A DNA stretch of 25,581 nt from JBDTMC01 sp039934475 (lineage in GTDB: Bacteria > Acidobacteriota > Terriglobia > Bryobacterales > Bryobacteraceae). Numbering within the stretch: the stretch's first letter is position 1; every line of letters begins with the position of its first letter. Below, one piece after another: positions 11,533 through 19,599 of the stretch. Location of the stretch: assembly GCA_039934475.1 (NCBI GenBank), contig JBDTMC010000051.1, positions 1 to 25,581 of the forward strand, written 5' to 3'. The notes beneath the pieces were generated by a model. That model saw nothing but the letters and a program-made list of their open reading frames with translations, was not told the DNA's origin and searched no databases. Both the position numbers and the translations under genes were made by a program.

Positions 11533-12418
11533 ACTTGTCTTTGCTCCCTTCCATCCAAGTCGCGAAGGTACTCATCCCCGGATAGACCGCCCGGCACTCC
11601 GCCACACTCTTCTCATATGGCAGATACCGCTGATAATACTCAAACATGTCGGCCAGGTCCGCAGCTCCGGGGAATGGCAGCGCGGCAAAGACATCGTGCG
11701 GAATCGCCTGATAAGCAATCTTCCGCCCTAACGCCAGCGACATCGTCTCGGCGTACTCATCGCCGGTCAGAAAGTCTCCGGCAACCCCCAAAACACGCCC
11801 TAGGAATTCACCCGGACGACCGAACACCGCGGCCACCACTCCGCCCAGGTCCTCAATATTCACCGCAGCCATGGGTGCGCTGCCCTGAGGCATTCCCAAA
11901 GCCCACGACCCGTCCTCCTGCAACCGCGGCGGAAAGAACGAGAGGAAATTCTGGTAGTAGAACGCGCAGTGCACAAACGTCGCCGGTACACCCTGCTGCC
12001 GCGCATACTCTTCCATGCGCCCCTTGTTGTCGAAGTGCGGTACCTTGATCTGGCCTCCCGTTATTTTCTCGACATACGGCAAGGTGCTAAACACGAAATG
12101 CCGGATCCTCGAGGCCGCTACCGCATCCACCAGATTTCGCCCCTGGCGGTATTCCCCGTCGAAGTTTTCCCAGAAGTTAGTAACACCAAAGACGCCGTAG
12201 CATCCCTTCATCGCGGCGTTCAGTCGCGCTGGTTGGTCAAAGTCTCCACCCACCACCTCAGCGCCCGCTTCACGCAGCGCGGTAGCCGCGGGAGAGTTCA
12301 GTTTCCGCGTCAATACCCGCACGGCAAACTGCCCACCTGCCAACAAGTGCCGTGCTACGCCGCCACCCTGCGCGCCCGTCGCGCCAGTCACTAAGATCAC
12401 CTGTTTCCCCGTCGCCAT
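11525..12418 (-). CDS. NmrA-family NAD(P)-binding protein
   Basis: 297-residue Rossmann-fold protein of the NmrA/atypical short-chain dehydrogenase group. The dinucleotide-binding loop T-G-A-T-G-A-Q-G is at 11-18, followed by V-L-T-R-K (NADP-type Arg after beta-2), the GDFDQPARLNAAMKGCYGVF segment, and VFSTLPYVEKITGG in place of the classical YxxxK. NmrA-like members often act as redox sensors or quinone/flavin reductases; which applies here cannot be read from sequence. The ATG start has AAAGGGG about 9 nt upstream. It is the first gene of a two-gene unit with the DUF1801 gene, and divergent from the hydrolase at 12491. Confidence 0.85.
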   Translation of the reverse strand: MATGKQVILVTGATGAQGGGVARHLLAGGQFAVRVLTRKLNSPAATALREAGAEVVGGDFDQPARLNAAMKGCYGVFGVTNFWENFDGEYRQGRNLVDAVAASRIRHFVFSTLPYVEKITGGQIKVPHFDNKGRMEEYARQQGVPATFVHCAFYYQNFLSFFPPRLQEDGSWALGMPQGSAPMAAVNIEDLGGVVAAVFGRPGEFLGRVLGVAGDFLTGDEYAETMSLALGRKIAYQAIPHDVFAALPFPGAADLADMFEYYQRYLPYEKSVAECRAVYPGMSTFATWMEGSKDKFA

Positions 12419-12440
12419 TGTGGTCCACCCCTTTCAGGAG

Positions 12441-12446
12441 AGTATA
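12441..12446 (-). promoter_or_regulatory. Putative -10 box of the NmrA-like gene
   Basis: On the minus strand TATACT lies 22 nt before the ATG at 12418, leaving a short leader that contains the AAAGGGG ribosome binding site. No convincing -35 hexamer is visible. The divergent hydrolase promoter is about 35 bp away. Confidence 0.35.
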
Positions 12447-12478
12447 CAGCCCTCTCTAAATCGGAGTTTCTTATCCGA

Positions 12479-12484
12479 TACAAT
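12479..12484 (+). promoter_or_regulatory. Putative -10 box giving a leaderless hydrolase transcript
   Basis: TACAAT is followed by 6 nt and then the ATG at 12491, so transcription would begin at the start codon. There is no Shine-Dalgarno sequence. An ATG at 12483 is in another frame. Confidence 0.35.
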
Positions 12485-12490
12485 GCCCCT

Positions 12491-13645
12491 ATGCACCGTC
12501 GCGCCTTCCTTGCCTCCAGCTTCGCAGCGCTCGCCCCCGCCCAGCCTCTCCCGCTCCCTAAGAGTCTGGGAGTCCACATCAAGCGCCCTCTCGCCATCAC
12601 CATGTGGGATTTCTCGTGGCTTGAGCGCCGCTGGCCCGGTGCCGGCTACGAAGATATCGGCCTCGCGCTTGATGAACTCAAAGTTCGTGGTTACGACGCC
12701 GTCCGTATCGATGCCTACCCGCACCTCATCGAAGCCGGGCCGGACAAGACCTGGGAATTACTACCGCAGTGGAACCAGCAGGATTGGGGCGCGCCTGCTC
12801 GCTGCCGCGTCCAGGTACAACCCGCGCTCAACCAATTCATCCGCGCCTGCGCCCAGCGCGGTATCAGCGTCGGTCTCTCCACCTGGTTTCGCCAGGATAC
12901 CGGCGATACCAGGATGGCCATCCGCACCCCACGCCATCTCGGCATGGCTTGGAAGGCTGCCCTCGACAGCATCGCCTCCGCAGGCCTTCTCAAGCACATC
13001 CTTTATGTCGACCTCTGCAACGAATTCCCGCTCGACGTCTGGGCGCCCTTCGCACCCAAAGGCCTGCTGCGCGCCGCACCAGAAGGCGTCCGCTGGATGG
13101 CCGAGCCCATCGAACTTCTCCGCGAAACCTATCCTCAGCTCGCCTACACATTCTCCTTTACATCTGAATACGAAACCTGGAAGCAGCAGGACGTCTCCAT
13201 GCTCGACTTCCTCGAACTGCATCTATGGATGACTCACTTTACCGACTTCTACAAGCAAGTCGGTTATAACTATGAGCGGTTCGATTCCAAGGGTTATGAG
13301 AACCTCGCCCTCAAAGGCGAGAAACTCTATCGGGAACGCCCGCCATTCTGGAACCAGAAGCTTCGCGAAGGGGTCCTCTGGGCAGCGGACTGGTCACGCG
13401 CCTCCGGCAAGGCCCTCATTACAACCGAATGCTGGTCTGTAGTCGATTACAAGGACTGGCCGCTGCTCAACTGGAACTGGATCAAGGACCTCTGCGAAAC
13501 GGGAGTCACCACAGCCGCATCCACCGGACGCTGGGCTGCCATCGGCAGCAGCAATTTTTGCGGTCCGCAGTTCCGCGGCATGTGGCGCGATGACGCCTGG
13601 CACCGTCGCATGACCGGCGTCATCCACAACGCCCGGCTTAGTTAA
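12491..13645 (+). CDS. Exported cellulase-like glycoside hydrolase (TIM barrel)
   Basis: 384-residue protein with an export signal of twin-arginine form (MHRRAFLASSFAALAPA). The rest resembles clan-A, cellulase-like glycosidases: ITMWDFSWLERRWPG, the DAVRIDAYPHLI strand, VDLCNEFPL with the likely acid/base E178, and ITTECW with the likely nucleophile E313. An Asn-Glu pair at the end of strand 4 and a Glu near strand 7 are the usual clan-A plan. Trp and Tyr are abundant around the presumed cleft (for example WPLLNWNW, 323-330). Substrate is unknown. Its stop overlaps the stop of the convergent isomerase-like gene within a 4-bp TTAA. The start is ATG with no ribosome binding site, preceded by a TACAAT box. 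Confidence 0.78.
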   Translation: MHRRAFLASSFAALAPAQPLPLPKSLGVHIKRPLAITMWDFSWLERRWPGAGYEDIGLALDELKVRGYDAVRIDAYPHLIEAGPDKTWELLPQWNQQDWGAPARCRVQVQPALNQFIRACAQRGISVGLSTWFRQDTGDTRMAIRTPRHLGMAWKAALDSIASAGLLKHILYVDLCNEFPLDVWAPFAPKGLLRAAPEGVRWMAEPIELLRETYPQLAYTFSFTSEYETWKQQDVSMLDFLELHLWMTHFTDFYKQVGYNYERFDSKGYENLALKGEKLYRERPPFWNQKLREGVLWAADWSRASGKALITTECWSVVDYKDWPLLNWNWIKDLCETGVTTAASTGRWAAIGSSNFCGPQFRGMWRDDAWHRRMTGVIHNARLS

Positions 13646-14553
13646 GCAAAAGCCTCGCGTAACATCGCGTAGCTCTTAGGAACCGCGGTGTCGGCGTTCT
13701 CATTGCCCTCCATCTCGAGCGATACCCAACCGGTGTACCCGGCTTTGCGAAAGATCCCGGCGATCCTCTTGTAATCCAGATCCAACGTGTACCAGACACC
13801 CCCGCCGTAGTACGTCTTCGCCTGCACAATCGTGGCAAACGGAATCAACTTCTCAATCTCCGGATACGGTTCAACCGGAAAATTCCCCGTATCGAGGTTG
13901 ATCCCCAGCCACGGTGACTTCACGGCGTTGTAGATCCGTAGCAGCATCTCCACCCGCGTCGTCAAGCCCCAATGGTTCTCCAATGCCAACGTCACGCCCG
14001 CCTTCTCCGCCCATGGCAGACACTGTTCGATGCTCTCCACACACCAGTGAAACGCATCGTCGTTGGTATATCCCGGCAGCGGCGGCTCATCGCCCTTCAC
14101 CTTCATCAAGTCGTCGAACGATGCCACCGTCTTCCAGCGCCCCGAATTCAACCGCACCACGGGAATGCCAAGGTACGAAGCCATGTCGATGCAATACTTC
14201 GTGTGCTCTACGTGGCGCCGGCGTTCTTCAGGATCGGGGCTCACAAAATCCTGGTGCATCGACAGCATCGGCATCGCCATTCCGTTGCGCATCGCCGCCC
14301 GTTTCAAACGTGTCAGATAGGGCGCGCTATCGTCGGTCATCTGCCGGTGCAGCAGTTCCACGCCCTCAAAGCCAATGTCGGCGGCCTTGTCGATCACTTT
14401 CTCTATCGGGTAGCGGTCGCCTTTAAAATGCCAATAAGAATATGTGGACACAGCCAGGCGAATACGGCGGGCGGACGGCTCTGCCACTGATACGGCCGGT
14501 GCGGCCAGCGCTACGGCGGCGCCTTGGAATAACTCACGGCGGGTAGTTGCCAT
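13642..14553 (-). CDS. Tat-exported sugar phosphate isomerase/epimerase-like protein (AP endonuclease 2 fold)
   Basis: 303 residues from the chosen ATG at 14553. The N-terminus has a twin-arginine signal (TRRELFQGAAVALAAPA). The body is a xylose-isomerase-like TIM barrel with candidate metal ligands E192 and H194 (LALENHWG), D221 (INLDTGN) and E280 (WVSLEMEG), plus H100 and K246 near the active side. Such proteins isomerise, epimerise or dehydrate sugars and inositols; the substrate cannot be told. The open frame extends upstream to 14637, but those codons overlap the divergent thioesterase and would bury the Tat signal, so they are rejected. Only about 25 bp separate the two divergent starts, so promoters must overlap coding DNA. 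It is convergent with the glycosidase before it, and both may serve extracytoplasmic sugar use. Confidence 0.82.
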   Translation of the reverse strand: MATTRRELFQGAAVALAAPAVSVAEPSARRIRLAVSTYSYWHFKGDRYPIEKVIDKAADIGFEGVELLHRQMTDDSAPYLTRLKRAAMRNGMAMPMLSMHQDFVSPDPEERRRHVEHTKYCIDMASYLGIPVVRLNSGRWKTVASFDDLMKVKGDEPPLPGYTNDDAFHWCVESIEQCLPWAEKAGVTLALENHWGLTTRVEMLLRIYNAVKSPWLGINLDTGNFPVEPYPEIEKLIPFATIVQAKTYYGGGVWYTLDLDYKRIAGIFRKAGYTGWVSLEMEGNENADTAVPKSYAMLREAFA

Positions 14554-14578
14554 ACCGACCAGCCTACTCTCATTCATA

Positions 14579-15031
14579 ATGGATATACACGTGCGAATAC
14601 TTGACCGGATCCAGGCCGCCATGGCGGCTGGCCACAATACTATTCCGCTCGGCCGCGCTATGGGCTTTCACGCCGTCGAAGTCGACGAGGGCCACGCCGT
14701 CATCGAACTCGATACCGAAGACCACCACCTGAACACAATGGGCCGGCTCCACGGAGGAGTGCTCTGTACCATCGCCGACACCGCCATGGGCATCGCCCAC
14801 GCCTGCGCCCTTCCCGAAGGCGCCACCTCCGCCACCGTCGAGATGAAGATCAACTTCCTGCGGCCCGCCGCGGCTGGCATGAAGCTGCGCGCCGATGGCA
14901 AGGTGATCCAGATGGGCCGCGCCATCGGCGTCTGCGAATGTGATATCACCGACGAGAAGGGGAACCTGATCGCTAAATCCACAGGCACCTTCATGTCGAT
15001 TCCTATCGGCGACGCCAAATTCAAGTCATGA
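14579..15031 (+). CDS. PaaI-family hotdog thioesterase
   Basis: 150-residue cytoplasmic hotdog-fold protein. Conserved features are N52, the H58-G59-G60 turn in GRLHGGVLCTIAD, and D67 as the probable catalytic acid. VEMKINFLRPA and the later ITDEKGNLIAKSTGTF are also typical of PaaI/YbgC-like thioesterases that hydrolyse acyl- or arylacyl-CoA. The ATG at 14579 gives the normal length; the frame is open further upstream but overlaps the divergent gene. No ribosome binding site is evident; a TACTCT box ends 8 nt before the ATG. Its TGA overlaps the TonB receptor's ATG as ATGA, so the two are co-translated, an unusual partnership for a soluble CoA thioesterase. Confidence 0.87.
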   Translation: MDIHVRILDRIQAAMAAGHNTIPLGRAMGFHAVEVDEGHAVIELDTEDHHLNTMGRLHGGVLCTIADTAMGIAHACALPEGATSATVEMKINFLRPAAAGMKLRADGKVIQMGRAIGVCECDITDEKGNLIAKSTGTFMSIPIGDAKFKS

Positions 15032-17265
15032 CGAACCGCGTCCTACCACTGCTCTGCTTCCTGGCGTGCCCGCTCTCGGCCGCCGAGGTTGACGGGCGAG
15101 TGACAGACGCAGTATCGGGCGAAGCCCTGGCCCGCGTGATCGTATCCATTCATGGAGCCACCGCGCGCGCCACCACAGGCCCCGACGGCCGGTTCACACT
15201 GCCTGACGTGAAACCGGGTGAGGCCACGCTGGTAGTCTCCCTTGTTGGCTACTTGCCGGCCCGTCAAACGTTCACCGTCAGCGCCGGTGAGACCAAATCC
15301 TTCGATATTTCCCTCAGCCCCGCCACCCTGCGTCAATCGGTTTCCGTGGTCGCCGCAGCCGGGCCGTTCGAGCAGGAAGCCGCACTCGCCGCCGGTCTCA
15401 CGGGCGAGGAACTCAAGAACCTCGCCAGCGTTCTCGCAGACGATCCTCTTCGCGCCGTCCAAACCATGCCCGGAGTCACCTCCAATGACGACTTCAAGAG
15501 TGAGTTCGCCATCCGCGGCGCCGGTTTCGAACGCATCGGCCTCTACCTCGATGGCATCCTGCTCCACCAGCCCTTCCACACGGTTCAGAGCGGCTCCAAC
15601 ACTGCTTCACTCACCGCCGTGAGCAGCAACACACTGGGGAGCCTGACCCTCTACTCCGGTCCGCTACCCCCGATGTTCGCCGATCGAACGGCCGGCGCGC
15701 TCGATCTCGATACGCGCGACGGCAACCGCAAGCGCATCCACGGCCGCGCCGAGGCCAGCGCGTCTTCCGCCGGTGGCGAAGCCGAAGGCCCAATCGGCAG
15801 CGGCGGGAAAGGTTCCTGGCTGGTGTCCGCCCGCAGGAGCTACTTGCAGTACATCATCAGCCGCATCGCTCCCAACAACAACACGCTTGCCTTCGGCTAC
15901 ACCGACGTTCAAGGACGCGCCACCTACGACCTCACACCGCACAACAACGTAACCATCGCCGCTGTGCAAGGCTTCTCCGGTCTCGACCGCAGCGGCGCCA
16001 ACGTCGGCGTCAATTCCATCTTCTTCAGTGACTACAAGACAACGACCGCTGACTTAGCCTGGCGTTACACACCGTCGGCCTCGTTCCTCATCACCAATCG
16101 CTTTGCGTACATCCGCGAGCGGTTTTACGTGGACAACCGAGACCACAATCCACTCGGCGGCGGCGCCTATGGTGAATGGGTTTGGAACGTCGATGCCCGT
16201 GCGGTCTGGGCCACGAAACAGCAGTTCCAGTTCGGCTCCAGCGTGCGCCGTCTGCGTGACGATTCCTTCGTGAACGTGTTTCTCTCCACAACGCCGGCTT
16301 TAACCGCCATCAACCGCGCGCGCGGGATGGCCCTGCGCTCTGGCGCGTACGCCCAGCAGGCGTGGTCCCTCGCCAAGGGCCGTCTCTCGGGCACCGTCGG
16401 CACGCGTTGGGATACCATGAGCACCAATGGCGTCCAAGCCGTATCGCCTTACGCCTCCATCGCGCTGCAAATTCTTGCGCGCACCAAGATCGAGGCCGCC
16501 TGGGGGCAAGCGGTGCAATACCCCACCATTCCCCAATTCACTTCGCTTGGCGGCCGCACATCCTTGCTTCCTGAGCGATCCTCCCAAACCCAACTCGTCC
16601 TCGAACAACGCCTAGACACGCGCACCCGTCTGCGCTTCCAACTCTACAACCGTCAGGACCGCGACCTGATCTTCCAGCCCTTTGCCGAACCACGACAGAC
16701 CTTGTCTGGATTCTTTGACATCCATCCCAACGCGCCGTGGCAGAACTCTCAGCGCGGCTATGCGCGCGGAGTGGAAGGCATTCTCCAGCGCCGCACTGCC
16801 AACGGCTTCACGGGCTGGGTTTCGTATTCGTACGGAGTAGCGCGCGTCCACGATGGCTTCATTCGCCGTCAATTCTCCGCCGATTGGGACCAGCGCCACT
16901 CGGTCAACGTCTACGGTAGTTACCGCCTCCGCCCTACGGTCAACCTCAGCAGCCGCTGGGTCTACGGTAGTGGCATCCCCATCCCCGGTTTCATCCGCTA
17001 CGATGGCACGGCGTACTACATCACTTTCAACCGCAATCGAACTCGCGTGCCCGACTATCAGCGTCTCGATTTCCGCGTCAACAAAGTGTGGGTGCATGAC
17101 CACTGGCAACTCAACCTCTTCGCCGAAGTCGCCAACATCCTGAACCGCGACAACCGCCGCTACGAGGCCTTCAACGGTTTCAACCCAACCACCGGCGCGG
17201 CTCGCCTTGCCATCACTTCCATGCTCCCCATCCTGCCTACCGCGGGTATCGTCTTTCAGTTCTGA
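15028..17265 (+). CDS. TonB-dependent receptor with carboxypeptidase-regulatory-like N-terminal domain
   Basis: 745-residue outer-membrane protein. A Sec signal (about 1-19) leads into a carboxypeptidase-regulatory-like beta domain (about 20-105: VDGRVTDAVSGEALARV, PDGRFTLPDVKPGEATL). A plug domain follows (about 115-235: PLRAVQTMPGV, FAIRGAGFERIGLYLDGI, GSLTLYSGPLPP). A long beta-barrel comes next (about 240-745, many alternating aromatic strands) and ends in the terminal FQF expected of an outer-membrane barrel. Such receptors use TonB energy to import large or scarce substrates, in this phylum often carbohydrates or peptides. The barrel is compact compared with the common 1000-residue acidobacterial relatives. 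It is coupled by ATGA to the thioesterase; the amidohydrolase starts 40 nt after its stop, so the three may act in uptake and cleavage of one substrate (inference). Confidence 0.9.
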   Translation: MTNRVLPLLCFLACPLSAAEVDGRVTDAVSGEALARVIVSIHGATARATTGPDGRFTLPDVKPGEATLVVSLVGYLPARQTFTVSAGETKSFDISLSPATLRQSVSVVAAAGPFEQEAALAAGLTGEELKNLASVLADDPLRAVQTMPGVTSNDDFKSEFAIRGAGFERIGLYLDGILLHQPFHTVQSGSNTASLTAVSSNTLGSLTLYSGPLPPMFADRTAGALDLDTRDGNRKRIHGRAEASASSAGGEAEGPIGSGGKGSWLVSARRSYLQYIISRIAPNNNTLAFGYTDVQGRATYDLTPHNNVTIAAVQGFSGLDRSGANVGVNSIFFSDYKTTTADLAWRYTPSASFLITNRFAYIRERFYVDNRDHNPLGGGAYGEWVWNVDARAVWATKQQFQFGSSVRRLRDDSFVNVFLSTTPALTAINRARGMALRSGAYAQQAWSLAKGRLSGTVGTRWDTMSTNGVQAVSPYASIALQILARTKIEAAWGQAVQYPTIPQFTSLGGRTSLLPERSSQTQLVLEQRLDTRTRLRFQLYNRQDRDLIFQPFAEPRQTLSGFFDIHPNAPWQNSQRGYARGVEGILQRRTANGFTGWVSYSYGVARVHDGFIRRQFSADWDQRHSVNVYGSYRLRPTVNLSSRWVYGSGIPIPGFIRYDGTAYYITFNRNRTRVPDYQRLDFRVNKVWVHDHWQLNLFAEVANILNRDNRRYEAFNGFNPTTGAARLAITSMLPILPTAGIVFQF

Positions 17266-17293
17266 TTTCTCGTTGCGTCCACGCCAACGGATC

Positions 17294-17299
17294 TATACT
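17294..17299 (+). promoter_or_regulatory. Putative -10 box in front of the amidohydrolase
   Basis: TATACT followed by 6 nt and then ATG at 17306. A TTGCGT at 17273-17278 could be the -35, with a short 15-nt spacer. A transcript from here would be leaderless, so the amidohydrolase may have its own promoter as well as readthrough from the receptor gene. Confidence 0.35.
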
Positions 17300-17305
17300 A
17301 ATCCG

Positions 17306-19327
17306 ATGGCTAAATTGCTGGGACTCTCTATCGTCATCGTCTTGTTTGTGCCCTCCCTGGTCACCGCCGCCGATACTGCCGACTACTCCGTAGTGATGGC
17401 GAAGAAGAACATTGGCCATCTCACCGTAGACACCAAAGGCGACCTCACAACCGTCGACTTCGACGTGAAGAACAATGGCCGCGGTCCCACCATCTCCGAA
17501 ACCATCCGCACGGGACCTGAGGGAGTGCCTGTCGAGTGGTCAGTAAAAGGACGCACCACGTTCGGCAGCAAAGTGGAGGAGCATTTCAACCAGACCGGCT
17601 CCCAGGCGCAATGGACCGACTCTACCGGCCCAGGCACTGCCAAGACGAGTCACCTCATGCCCTACGTAACGCAAAACGGCAGCCCGTGGTCGGAGCAGAT
17701 TCTGGCGCGCCTGCTGCTGAAAGCGCCGGGCATGAGCATGGCGGTGTTGCCTTCAGGACGCCTGCACCTCGAAAAAGGCGAAACGCTTACAGTGCAGGGG
17801 CCAGAAGGTCCTCTCGAGGTAACCCGGTATGACTTGGCCGGCATCGATCTGTCGCCCTCCATCGTGCTGCTGGATGCGAAAGACCAACTCTTCGCTGCGG
17901 CGGGATCCGTGCAGGTTCTCATCCGCAAAGGCTATGAAGCAGAGGCGTCGCGCCTGGCGACCCTGGCGGGGGAGTGGGCGGCCCAGCGGTTGACGAAGAT
18001 GGAGAAAGAGGTGGCGCATCGCTACAAAGGCCCGGTGCGCATCAGGAACGTGAGGATTTTCGATCCGAAGACGTCGATGCTGACCGAACCGGTATCGGTG
18101 TTGGTGCAAGGTAAGAAGATCGCAGCGGTAGCGCCTTTGGCTAGCGCGCCGACGCCCGGCGAGGTCACGGTGGACGGCGCCGGCGGCACCCTTATCGCGG
18201 GTATGTACGAAATGCACGCTCACCTGCAGCAGGATGGCGCCCTTCTGAATCTGATGGCCGGGATCACCAGCGTACGCGACATGGGGAACGACAACGCAGT
18301 TCTGGATAAGCTGATCCAGCGCATCGACGATGGTGAAGTCGGCGGCCCGCACGTGATTCGCTCTGGTTTCATCGAAGGCCAAAGCCCGTTCAGCGCCGGC
18401 GGCGGCATATTGGTCGATAGCCAAGAGAAGGCCGTCGATGCCGTGCGCTGGTACGGAGCCCGCGGTTACTGGCAGATCAAGATCTACAACAGCATGAACC
18501 CGGCCTGGGTGGCTGCCATGGCGAGAGAGGCTCACCAGTTGGGCATGCGCGTGACCGGACACGTGCCCGCCTTTTCCAGCGCCGACCAGATGCTCGATTC
18601 CGGTTACGATGAGCTAACCCATATCAATCAATTCATGCTCGGCTGGGTCATCGGAGCCGACGAAGATACGCGCACACTGTTCCGGCTCACGGCCCTCAAG
18701 CGTCTACCGTCCCTCGATCTGAACAGCCCCAAAGTCCAGCGCACCATCGGCATGATGGTTGATGGCCATAAGGCAATCGACCCCACGCTCGCCATACACG
18801 AACAACTAACGTCGAACCGTGACGGCCAGGTTCCTCCGGGCGCCGCCGACTACCTGGACCACATGCCTGTAGGCTATCGCCGCAATGCCATGAAGGCCAT
18901 GACCGACACATCCGCGCCCGGTGACGACCAAGCCTACCGCGGTGCCTTCGAGAAGATACTGGCCACCGTTCGCCTCTTGCATGATCGTGGCGTGTTCATC
19001 GTCTTCGGAACAGACTTGGGTGGATCTTTCGCATACCATCGGGAATTAGAACTCTACCAGCGCGTGGGGATGACTCCCCCGGAGATCCTCAAACGCGCCA
19101 CGTTCGATTCGGCGAAGTATGTCAGCCAGGATCAGCAGTTGGGTTCCATCGAAAAAGGCAAGCTGGCGGACTTCTTCCTCGTCCCCGGCGATCCAACTAA
19201 AAATCTCAAGGCAATCAAAACCATCAGCATGGTCGTGAAGGATGGGACATTCTACTTTCCCACTGAGGTCTATCCGAAATTCGGAATCGAACCGTTCACT
19301 GGCGTGCCAACGGTCACGCAGCCTTAA
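17306..19327 (+). CDS. Exported amidohydrolase-family metal hydrolase
   Basis: 673 residues from the ATG at 17306. A Sec signal (about 1-21) is followed by about 220 residues of beta-rich sequence that I do not recognise, then an amidohydrolase domain (about 243-665). Metal ligands are visible: H304-A-H306 (YEMHAH), a probable bridging Lys K392 (QIKIYN), H419 (VTGHVP), H439 (ELTHIN) and D570 (FGTDLGG). The C-terminal GSIEKGKLADFFLV returns to the small beta domain. The set matches exported imidazolonepropionase-like or dipeptidase-like amidohydrolases, which cleave amides or cyclic imides; the substrate is open. The frame extends upstream to 17207 inside the receptor gene, but the signal peptide supports the later ATG. 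The unusual N-terminal domain roughly doubles the common lead-in of this family. Confidence 0.85.
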   Translation: MAKLLGLSIVIVLFVPSLVTAADTADYSVVMAKKNIGHLTVDTKGDLTTVDFDVKNNGRGPTISETIRTGPEGVPVEWSVKGRTTFGSKVEEHFNQTGSQAQWTDSTGPGTAKTSHLMPYVTQNGSPWSEQILARLLLKAPGMSMAVLPSGRLHLEKGETLTVQGPEGPLEVTRYDLAGIDLSPSIVLLDAKDQLFAAAGSVQVLIRKGYEAEASRLATLAGEWAAQRLTKMEKEVAHRYKGPVRIRNVRIFDPKTSMLTEPVSVLVQGKKIAAVAPLASAPTPGEVTVDGAGGTLIAGMYEMHAHLQQDGALLNLMAGITSVRDMGNDNAVLDKLIQRIDDGEVGGPHVIRSGFIEGQSPFSAGGGILVDSQEKAVDAVRWYGARGYWQIKIYNSMNPAWVAAMAREAHQLGMRVTGHVPAFSSADQMLDSGYDELTHINQFMLGWVIGADEDTRTLFRLTALKRLPSLDLNSPKVQRTIGMMVDGHKAIDPTLAIHEQLTSNRDGQVPPGAADYLDHMPVGYRRNAMKAMTDTSAPGDDQAYRGAFEKILATVRLLHDRGVFIVFGTDLGGSFAYHRELELYQRVGMTPPEILKRATFDSAKYVSQDQQLGSIEKGKLADFFLVPGDPTKNLKAIKTISMVVKDGTFYFPTEVYPKFGIEPFTGVPTVTQP

Positions 19328-19599
19328 GCGTGAGGTAACAAGCGCCCATACGACGGAGATCCGTCAGAGTCCCTTCGAGATCCCAGTCAAGGCGCCCTTT
19401 CTTCGGACCGGAGCATTCCTGGGGCGTCTCGACCTACCCGAAAGTCTGGGCTATTCGAAAACTGGGCGCCCTTCAATTCGCTCAAATGGAGCCTGTTACG
19501 GATGCCTTGACCGCGTGGTTGGGTATCCGGCGCTAAGACAGATGGTTCGACCAGCCGAGCGCCGTCACCGCGCCGAGTGCCGGGTACTATGATGTTGGC
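19328..19599 (+). other. Intergenic stretch with a possible coding remnant
   Basis: No gene is called in these 272 nt. One plus-strand frame (about 19399-19536) reads FFGPEHSWGV, then STYPKVWAIRKLGAL, then QFAQMEPVTDALTAWLGIRR and a stop. It looks protein-like, but there is no start or ribosome binding site and I do not recognise it. It may be the decayed end of a gene. A TACTAT box at 19585-19590 precedes the next gene's ATG by 9 nt. Confidence 0.25.

Noticed and set aside
11119..12048. 309-codon plus-strand ORF
   Set aside because: Antisense to the DUF1801 and NmrA-like genes; proline/arginine/serine-rich shadow.
12460..12479. ATCGGA-8 nt-TCCGAT inverted repeat with a TTATCCGAT half-site upstream of the hydrolase
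   Set aside because: Shares 9 bp with the operator at 23342 but lacks the TTATC-N6-GATAA form. One such 9-mer in 25 kb is not surprising by chance.
14554..14637. N-terminal extension of the isomerase-like frame
   Set aside because: These codons lie over the start of the divergent thioesterase and precede a good Tat signal that begins at the ATG at 14553.
17753..18562. 269-codon minus-strand ORF
   Set aside because: Shadow of the amidohydrolase gene; His/Arg-rich and without any recognisable motif.
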